Shown here: positions 57,626-64,000 of the stretch, piece by piece
Layout of the letters: the number at the start of each line of letters is the position of its first letter
Position numbering within the stretch: the stretch's first letter is position 1
Origin: Planctomycetota bacterium
Lineage (GTDB): Bacteria; Planctomycetota; JAJSAM01; JAJVHW01
NCBI GenBank assembly: GCA_021776825.1
Contig: JAJFFG010000118.1
Span: forward strand, 1-64,000
Reading direction: 5' to 3'
DNA: 64,000 bases
Translations under genes and position numbers: made by a program
The notes under the pieces: generated by a model
The model's input: only the letters and a program-made list of their open reading frames with translations
Databases searched by the model: none
Told to the model about the DNA's origin: nothing

Positions 57626-58495
57626 ATGTTCGAACGCACCGAGCTGAACGCCCGCAACGACCGGACACAAGCCCTGGTGAAGGTGCTGTTCGGTGTGATG
57701 ACCGTGCTCTTGGCGCTGCCGGTCCTGATCATCCTCGGCATGCTCGTCGTGCGCGGTGGCCCCATGATCTCGTGGGAGTTCCTGACCGCCGATCCGACGA
57801 ACGGGATGACCGAGGGCGGGATCTATCCGGCGCTCGTCGGCACGATCTGGCTCGTGAGCGTGGCGCTGCTCATCTCGGTCCCGATCGGAATCGCCGCCGC
57901 GCTGTACCTCTCGGAGTACGCCCGCGATACCTGGATGACGCGCGCCATCAACCTCGCGATCATCAACCTCGCTGGTGTGCCGTCGATCGTCCACGCGCTG
58001 TTCGGCGTCGGCGCGTTCGTCCTGTTCTTCAAGTTCGGGACGAGCATCCTCGCCGCCAGCCTGACGCTCGCGATCATGACGCTGCCCGTCGTCATCGTCG
58101 CGACACGCGAGTCGCTGCAAGCCGTGCCGCACGAGTTCCGCGAAGCGTGCTGGAACATGGGTGCGACGCGCTGGCAGACCATCCGTCGCATCGTCCTGCC
58201 GAACTCGATCAGCGGCATCTTGACCGGGGTGATCCTCGAGGTCTCGCGCACCGCCGGCGAGACGGCTCCGATCATGTTCACGGGCGCGGCCATGTTCCTG
58301 CCGTTCCTGCCGCAGAGCGTGATGGATCAGACGATGGCGCTCTCGCTGCACCTGTTCGCGATCTCGACACAGGTCACGGACGTCCCAGAGGAACTGCCGT
58401 ACGGCGTCGCGCTCGTGCTCATCGGGTTGGTGCTCGCGTTGAACGCCGTCTCGATCGGGTTTCGCACGTGGCTGCGTGGGAGGAAGAAGTGGTAG
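57626..58495 (+). CDS. pstA: Phosphate ABC transporter permease PstA
   Basis: The 289-residue permease has six helices and an EAA loop (HEFREACWNMGATRWQTIRRI). The block GIYPALVGTIWLVSVALLIS and IINLAGVPSIVHALFGVGAF are typical of PstA. It pairs with PstC to form the channel. Its end overlaps the GTG start of the first pstB by seven bases. Confidence 0.93.
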   Translation: MFERTELNARNDRTQALVKVLFGVMTVLLALPVLIILGMLVVRGGPMISWEFLTADPTNGMTEGGIYPALVGTIWLVSVALLISVPIGIAAALYLSEYARDTWMTRAINLAIINLAGVPSIVHALFGVGAFVLFFKFGTSILAASLTLAIMTLPVVIVATRESLQAVPHEFREACWNMGATRWQTIRRIVLPNSISGILTGVILEVSRTAGETAPIMFTGAAMFLPFLPQSVMDQTMALSLHLFAISTQVTDVPEELPYGVALVLIGLVLALNAVSIGFRTWLRGRKKW

Positions 58496-59248
58496 CAACC
58501 AGCACGACGTCGAAGGTCTCGGTACGAGACCTCACGATCCGCTACGGCCAGAACGCCGTCCTGCGCAACGCGTCGTTCGAGATCCCGGAGAACGAGATCT
58601 TCGGGATCATCGGACCCGCGGGCAGCGGCAAGACGTCGTTCCTGCGCGCGCTCAATCGCATGGACGAGTTCACGCCGGGGATGTCGGTCGACGGCAGCAT
58701 CACGCTGGACGGCAAGGACGTTCAGACCTGGCGCAATCTCTATGCACTGCGCCGCCGCATCGGCGTGGTGTTCCCGCTACCGGTCGGGCTGCCGCTGTCC
58801 GTCTACGGCAACGTCGCGCTGTCGCCCCGGCTCCGCGGCATGAAGCGCCCGGACCTCGACGACATCGTCGAGAGATGTCTGCGCCGCGCCGCGCTCTGGG
58901 ACGAGGTGAAGGACCGACTCGATGCGCTCGGCAGTCTGCTCTCCGGCGGACAGCAGCAGCGCCTCACGATCGCCCGCGCGCTCTCGCAGGAGCCGGATCT
59001 GCTGCTCCTGGACGAGTTCTCCATCGCCGTCGACCCGGTCACCACGATGCGGATCGAAGACGTGCTCAAGGAGCTCAAGAAGGAGGTCACGATCGTGCTC
59101 GTCACGAACCTCGTGCAGCAGGCGCGGCGTCTCGCATCGCGGACCGCGTTCTTCCTGAACGGCGAGTGCGTCGAAGTCGGCGAGACCGAGGAGCTGTTCA
59201 CCGGCACCGTGCAGGACCAGCGCACGCGTGACTACGTGGAGGGACGCT

Positions 59249-59256
<8 letters not shown>
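58489..59256 (+). CDS. pstB: Phosphate ABC transporter ATPase PstB1 (lacks Q-loop Gln and H-loop His)
   Basis: The 255-residue ATPase has Walker A GPAGSGKTS (42-50), a complete signature LSGGQ (151-155) and Walker B LLLLDE (D175, E176). The Q-loop position reads VFP (P96) where VFQ is expected, and the switch histidine is N207 (VTN for VTH). Its own nucleotide site should therefore hydrolyse poorly. It begins at GTG with AGGA upstream. Confidence 0.9.
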
Positions 59257-60037
<781 letters not shown>

Positions 60038-60069
60038 CAGCACGCGGCGGGGTCGGCGACGATGTTGGC

Positions 60070-60561
60070 GTGGAACTCGAGGTCCGCCCGCTGACGGCCA
60101 ACGACGCCGACGCCGTGTACGCGATCCACGGCGAGGGCATCGCCACGGGTCACGCGACATTCGAGACTGCCCCCACGGCGTGGCCCGCGTGGGACGCCGG
60201 GCACCTCCCCCACTCGCGCTTCGTCGCGTTCGCCGACGGTGACATCGTCGGGTGGGTCGCGCTCGTCCCGTCGTCCGACCGCTGCGCGTACCGCGGCGTC
60301 GCCGAGGTGAGCGTCTACGTGGCTGAACGCGCGCGAGGTCGCGGGGTCGGTCGAGCGCTGTTGGCCCGCGTCATCACGTCGTCGGAGGACGCCGGGCTCT
60401 GGACGCTGACAGCCGGCATCCTGGCGGAGAACGTCGCCAGCCGTCGCTTGCACACAGCGCATGGCTTCCGCGAGTTGGGAGTGCGCGAACGCATCGGGCA
60501 CCTCGCCGGAGAGTGGCGTGACGTCGTGCTCCTCGAACGACGCAGCACGGTCGTCGGCTAG
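60070..60561 (+). CDS. GNAT acetyltransferase, phosphinothricin-acetyltransferase-like
   Basis: The 163-residue protein has the PAT/YncA layout: LEVRPLTANDADAVYAIHGE at the start, VSVYVAERARGRGVGRAL as the acetyl-CoA site, and LHTAHGFRELGVRERIGH near the end. The GTG at 60070 gives the family start. Members acetylate amino-acid analogues or amines. It follows pstB2 by 32 bp but is likely unrelated in function. Its stop shares CTAG with the convergent gene. Confidence 0.8.
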   Translation: MELEVRPLTANDADAVYAIHGEGIATGHATFETAPTAWPAWDAGHLPHSRFVAFADGDIVGWVALVPSSDRCAYRGVAEVSVYVAERARGRGVGRALLARVITSSEDAGLWTLTAGILAENVASRRLHTAHGFRELGVRERIGHLAGEWRDVVLLERRSTVVG

Positions 60562-62981
60562 GCCGACTCGTCCGGGATCTCCGGCGCAACGCGCCGCGCG
60601 CGCTGATAGAGGTACGACGCCGCCACGAGCAGTACGCCGAGGACCATGAACCCGCCGATGCGGTAGGCCGTCGGCAACGCAGCCAGGTCGACGAGGAACA
60701 CCTTCGCGACCGTCAACAGGAACACGCCCAGCCCCGCCCACCTGAGGCCCGGCTTGCTGAGTACGAACCCGGCGGCGAGCAGCGCCCCGCCGTAGATCGC
60801 CCACGACACGGACCAGTACACGAGGCCGCGCAGTTCCGCGTCCTCCGCGGAGGCGCCGGCGATGAGCACGACGACCCCGCCGTCGTCCATCATCTCGTCT
60901 GCGAGCGCCCAACAGCCGTACGCGATGACGACAAAGAAGAGGAACTCGCGCCACCCGCGACGCTGCGAGGCCGCAACGTACAGAGCCGACGCCCACGCGA
61001 CCGCCGCCGCGAGAAAGACCAGATTCAGCACCGGCGTGAACGCAGCGTTGTGCGTCGCCAGCAGCAGTGCCGCAGCGCTCAGGTAGCACAGGAACAGAGG
61101 CCAGCGGGGGAGCGCATGGGCCCGGGCGCTGCGTCCGCGCACGAGCCACGCCATCGCGGCCGCGTATCCGGCGAGCGCGACGGTGGCTCCGGCCAGTCCG
61201 AGCTCCTCGGCGCGTCCCGGTCCGAACTGGGACCGGCGCAGGTTGAAGCCGTCCAGGATCTCGACCGCGAGCAACGGCGCGTACAGCCAGAGCCCGATGC
61301 CTGCGATCACGGAACCAGTACGTTTCCAGTCGCCCACCCACCGAACGATCAGGCCCGCCAGAACCAACGCCGTGGCCGGCGACGCCCAGGAGAAGAACTC
61401 GCCGTTGGCGAAGGGGAACGCGACGCCATCGTGCAGCGGCTGTCGGTTCACGAACAGGTCGCCGAGTCCGATCGCGATCAGAGCCAGCCCCCCGCCAAGG
61501 ACGACCGGGAGCCGATGTCGCGCACCCAGGTACGCCGCGACAACGCCGGCGGCGGAGAACGCCGGCGCGATCAGGGCGCCGTCGAGGAAGGTCGGGATCG
61601 CCGCGGCAACCGCGGCGATCGCCATCCCGAACAGGGCCGACTCGCCGGCTACGGTCGACTGGGTGGCCTGGGTGGATTCGGAGGACTGTCTGGACTGGGA
61701 GGCGCCCGATCGGCAGCGCACGCCCGATCCGACGTAGACCGCGGCCAGGGCTAGCAGTGCGCACCCGAGGGCAATCTGGTGATCCGGGTACATGACCGTG
61801 AAGCCACCGATGGCCGCGAACAGCCCAGTCAGCAGCGCCACGACGAGCGAGGCGAGATGGACGCGCTGCCGCCGCAAGGAGGCCGGGCCGAGAGACAGCA
61901 CCAGAATCGACAGCGTCAGGATCGCCAGCAGCACCATGGCGGCGCCGTCGTTCGCCGCGGTGTGGTGCTTCTGGAGCCACTGCGCCCCGTAGCCGGCTGC
62001 GGCGACGAGTGAGAGACCGTCGAGTCCGTACCACGGACGGCGCCACGTCACGGCGAGCACGCCGGCATAGAGGAGGACGAGCCACGCCAGGAGCAGCGCG
62101 AGCTCGTCGCGCCCACTGCTCAGTAACGCTGGTGCCAGGAACCCGCCGAGGAACCCGAGGTACGCCAGCAGCGGTGCCGATCGACGCACCGCGAGCCACG
62201 CTCCTCCGGCGGTCACGATCGCCGTTAGCGCGAACGCGGGGTGGCGCCCGATCAGGTCGTAGCGCCCGGCCGCGAAGAAGACGGACAGGTACACCGCGCC
62301 GAGCCCGCCGCCCATGACCGCGTGTCCAAACATGTCGAAGCCACGCCGACGCATCCGGTCGCCGCCGTAGAGCGCCAGCAACCCGAACACGGCGCCCGCC
62401 GTCACGCGGATCTCGGGGCGCACCCAACCGCGATCGATCGCCCACTTCAGGAAGAACGCGAGACCGAACAGGACGACGACGACCCCAACGACGAGCAGGA
62501 CGCGGCCGCCGAGGAAGTCCTCGAGGCCACCTCGGTCGTCGGATCGAACGGGCTGGGAGGCTCGCGGACCGGGTGCCTCGCCCGCCGGCGCTGCCGATCG
62601 AGCGGGTCGTCGCGGCGCGGGCGGATCGCCCGTCGCGGCGCTCGGTTCGGGCGGTTCGGGCGGATCGGGCGGTTCGGGCGCCGCCTGCGGTGGTTCCACG
62701 GCCAGGAAGGGCTCGGCAGATGCCGACGGAGAAGCCGCCACCCGGAGCTCGCGTTCAGCCTCGAGGAACGCACCCGTCGTCGGGATCTGCGACGGAGTCG
62801 TCGGCGCGGAGGGCGCCCCGCTGGTGGCGCGACGCAGCAGTCCGAGCTCGTGCCGCAGTTTCTGGAGTTCTTCGTCGACTCGCCGGTTGCGCGCCGTCTG
62901 GTGCACCACGACCACCAAGCCGATGACCGCGACGAAGACGATGATCGCGACGAGGAAGAGCTGCTCCACCGAACCCCCCAC
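60558..62981 (-). CDS. DUF2339 polytopic membrane protein
   Basis: The 807-residue protein has an N-terminal helix, a coiled stretch with VDEELQKLRHELGLLRR, and a Pro-rich linker (PEPPDPPEPPEPS). Some 20 hydrophobic helices follow, beginning with FLGGRVLLVVGVVVVLFGLA. This is the DUF2339 architecture. The role is unknown; members are thought to be envelope proteins. A Ser/Gln-rich loop lies near residue 430. It may be co-transcribed with the ECF sigma gene 27 bp upstream. Confidence 0.8.
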   Translation of the reverse strand: MGGSVEQLFLVAIIVFVAVIGLVVVVHQTARNRRVDEELQKLRHELGLLRRATSGAPSAPTTPSQIPTTGAFLEAERELRVAASPSASAEPFLAVEPPQAAPEPPDPPEPPEPSAATGDPPAPRRPARSAAPAGEAPGPRASQPVRSDDRGGLEDFLGGRVLLVVGVVVVLFGLAFFLKWAIDRGWVRPEIRVTAGAVFGLLALYGGDRMRRRGFDMFGHAVMGGGLGAVYLSVFFAAGRYDLIGRHPAFALTAIVTAGGAWLAVRRSAPLLAYLGFLGGFLAPALLSSGRDELALLLAWLVLLYAGVLAVTWRRPWYGLDGLSLVAAAGYGAQWLQKHHTAANDGAAMVLLAILTLSILVLSLGPASLRRQRVHLASLVVALLTGLFAAIGGFTVMYPDHQIALGCALLALAAVYVGSGVRCRSGASQSRQSSESTQATQSTVAGESALFGMAIAAVAAAIPTFLDGALIAPAFSAAGVVAAYLGARHRLPVVLGGGLALIAIGLGDLFVNRQPLHDGVAFPFANGEFFSWASPATALVLAGLIVRWVGDWKRTGSVIAGIGLWLYAPLLAVEILDGFNLRRSQFGPGRAEELGLAGATVALAGYAAAMAWLVRGRSARAHALPRWPLFLCYLSAAALLLATHNAAFTPVLNLVFLAAAVAWASALYVAASQRRGWREFLFFVVIAYGCWALADEMMDDGGVVVLIAGASAEDAELRGLVYWSVSWAIYGGALLAAGFVLSKPGLRWAGLGVFLLTVAKVFLVDLAALPTAYRIGGFMVLGVLLVAASYLYQRARRVAPEIPDESA

Positions 62982-63008
62982 GCCGCATCCTACCGCGCCC
63001 TCCGTCGA

Positions 63009-63626
63009 TCATTCGGAGGCCGCGCGAGCCGCACCGCGCAGCACCTTGCGTGCGCGATGCACCCGGGTCTTCACGCAGTTCAGCGACACGCCCAGCTCAC
63101 GGGCGACGTCGGCGCACGAGAGTCCGCGAACGTAACGCAGCCGCAGCGTCTCCTGCAGCGCCGGCGGAAGATCGGCGAACGCCGTCCGTAGGAGCACTCC
63201 CGCGATCGGTGCCGGCTCGCGCGTTCCCGAGCGACGGACGACGCGCGGGTGCCCGGGAAGATCGTCCGTGGACTCGTCGTGGGCGCGCTCCGACGGCTGA
63301 CAGCGCGACGCGCGGCGCGCGTGATCCACGGCCGTGTTGCGCGCGATGCGCAGGAGCCATGCGTCGAACGCGCCGGGATCGCTCAGAGCCGGCAGACCGC
63401 GGTAGGCCGCGAGGAACGTGTCCTGCACGGCGTCCTCGGCGGCGTGCGAGTCGCGCAAGAACCGCCGCGCCGTGACACGCACCCGGCCCCCGAGCCCCTC
63501 GTACAGCCGGGCGAACGCGTCGTGGCACCCGTCCCGCGCTTGCACGACGTCCTCTCGATCCGCGCGCTGCCACACGCGTGGCGTCTCTCCGACTCGACCC
63601 CATGCAATCCCTCTCGTCGCCCGCAT
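63009..63626 (-). CDS. ECF-type RNA polymerase sigma factor
   Basis: The 205-residue protein has sigma region 2 (AAEDAVQDTFLAAYRGLPAL, FDAWLLRIARNTAVDHARR) and region 4 (LPPALQETLRLRYVRGLSC, ADVARELGVSLNCVKTRVHR). ATG 63626 has AAGGAGG six bases upstream; a longer frame to 63680 is rejected. No anti-sigma gene with a recognisable zinc-finger is next to it. Confidence 0.88.
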   Translation of the reverse strand: MRATRGIAWGRVGETPRVWQRADREDVVQARDGCHDAFARLYEGLGGRVRVTARRFLRDSHAAEDAVQDTFLAAYRGLPALSDPGAFDAWLLRIARNTAVDHARRASRCQPSERAHDESTDDLPGHPRVVRRSGTREPAPIAGVLLRTAFADLPPALQETLRLRYVRGLSCADVARELGVSLNCVKTRVHRARKVLRGAARAASE

Positions 63627-63784
63627 CCGCCCCTCCTTCGACCGCGAGATCGGCGAGTCGGAGGTGCCTCGCGGCGCCACACCCCCACCGGGAGTGAAGA
63701 CGCAGCAGGCGGGGTGGCGAGATCGCGCCGCACTGCGCCATCGGCACCGGCGCAGAAGGGGGACCGCCGACTCGGCCAGTCGGA

Positions 63785-64000
63785 TCAGACGAGGTCAAGC
63801 GCGGCGAGCAGCGGGCGCAGGGCCGCCTCGGTCTCGGGCAGCGCGGGCAGCAGCGGGCGCCGGACGAGGCCGTTCCCGCGCCCCATCAGCCGCAGCGCGC
63901 ACTTCACCGGCACGGGATTCGGTTCGACGAAGAGCGTCTGGAAGAGGGGCAAGAGCTCTGCGTGGACGGCAGCGGCTCCGGGCAGGTCGCCCTCGAGCGC
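63785..64000 (-). CDS. dapA: 4-hydroxy-tetrahydrodipicolinate synthase, C-terminal part
   Basis: The 71 codons visible end at TGA 63785 and include LFVEPNPVPVKCALRLMG then VRRPLLPALPE, the conserved C-terminal block of DapA. The rest lies outside the window. DapA condenses pyruvate with aspartate semialdehyde in lysine and peptidoglycan synthesis; related aldolases of the same family cannot be fully excluded. Confidence 0.75.
   Translation of the reverse strand, partial: ALEGDLPGAAAVHAELLPLFQTLFVEPNPVPVKCALRLMGRGNGLVRRPLLPALPETEAALRPLLAALDLV

Noticed and set aside
60546-60572. GTCGGCTAGGCCGAC as another repeat-family insertion
   Set aside because: It contains CTAG and overlapping stops of two convergent genes, but it is a short hairpin without the repeat termini; a compact shared gene end explains it.

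Overview
This is a GC-rich chromosomal segment from what looks like a Gram-negative bacterium: it has lipoproteins, periplasmic c-type cytochromes, a Tat-exported electron-transfer subunit and an ECF sigma factor. There is no rRNA or tRNA gene to place it. Alternative complex III, large single-anchor proteins with carboxypeptidase-regulatory-like repeats, a HEAT-like protein and many short conserved-hypothetical genes would fit Planctomycetota or Myxococcota-type relatives, but that is inference only.

Region 1 (1-3.6 kb) holds a 220-bp dispersed repeat, a membrane glycosyltransferase, a lipoprotein, a VOC protein and small hypotheticals. Region 2 (3.6-22 kb, minus strand) is one tightly coupled respiratory operon: narC-narG-narH-narJ-narI-narK, then actABCDEF (alternative complex III), then a second nitrate/nitrite porter fused to a DoxX-like domain, then an AhpD-like gene. 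A possible sigma-54 promoter and two matching 16-bp palindromes lie upstream of narC. Region 3 (22.5-26.3 kb) is a defence/toxin-type patch: a single-chain methyltransferase plus BsuBI/PstI-type endonuclease, and an HTH/nucleotidyltransferase pair with its own AT-rich operator-promoter. Region 4 (26.3-33 kb) has surface or periplasmic hypothetical proteins, a frameshifted gene and a nitroreductase.

Region 5 (33-38.3 kb) is regulatory: an NtrC-type response regulator, its sensor kinase with a cysteine-rich PAS region, an FNR/DNR-type regulator, and a divergent hemerythrin gene with a perfect TTGAC-N4-GTCAA box between them. Region 6 (38.3-48.8 kb) is an anaerobic aromatic-degradation operon: an unusual radical-SAM-like protein, had, oah, dch, bcrC, bcrB, bcrA, bcrD, an SDR and a GNAT acetyltransferase. 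It encodes ATP-dependent (class I) benzoyl-CoA reductase and the steps down to ring opening. With region 2 it suggests oxidation of aromatic acids with nitrate as electron acceptor. A 233-bp MITE-like repeat sits between dch and bcrC, and single ends of the same repeat lie at two other junctions of this operon.

Region 7 (48.8-53.7 kb) has a second carboxypeptidase-regulatory-like protein, a membrane glycosyltransferase-like protein, a 343-bp foldback element with 64-bp imperfect inverted repeats, and a 2-phosphoglycerate-kinase-like protein. Region 8 (53.8-60 kb) is a phosphate regulon: phoB, pstS, a phoU fused to a catalytically degenerate phosphatase-like domain, pstC, pstA and two pstB genes whose degenerate motifs are complementary. 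Region 9 (60-64 kb) has a GNAT acetyltransferase, a DUF2339 membrane protein, an ECF sigma factor and the 3' end of dapA.

For an undescribed system the most promising points are the asymmetric PstB1/PstB2 pair with the fused PhoU, the CTAG-targeting repeats that supply stop codons, the CX10CX2C radical-SAM-like gene coupled to had, and alternative complex III embedded in the nitrate operon.
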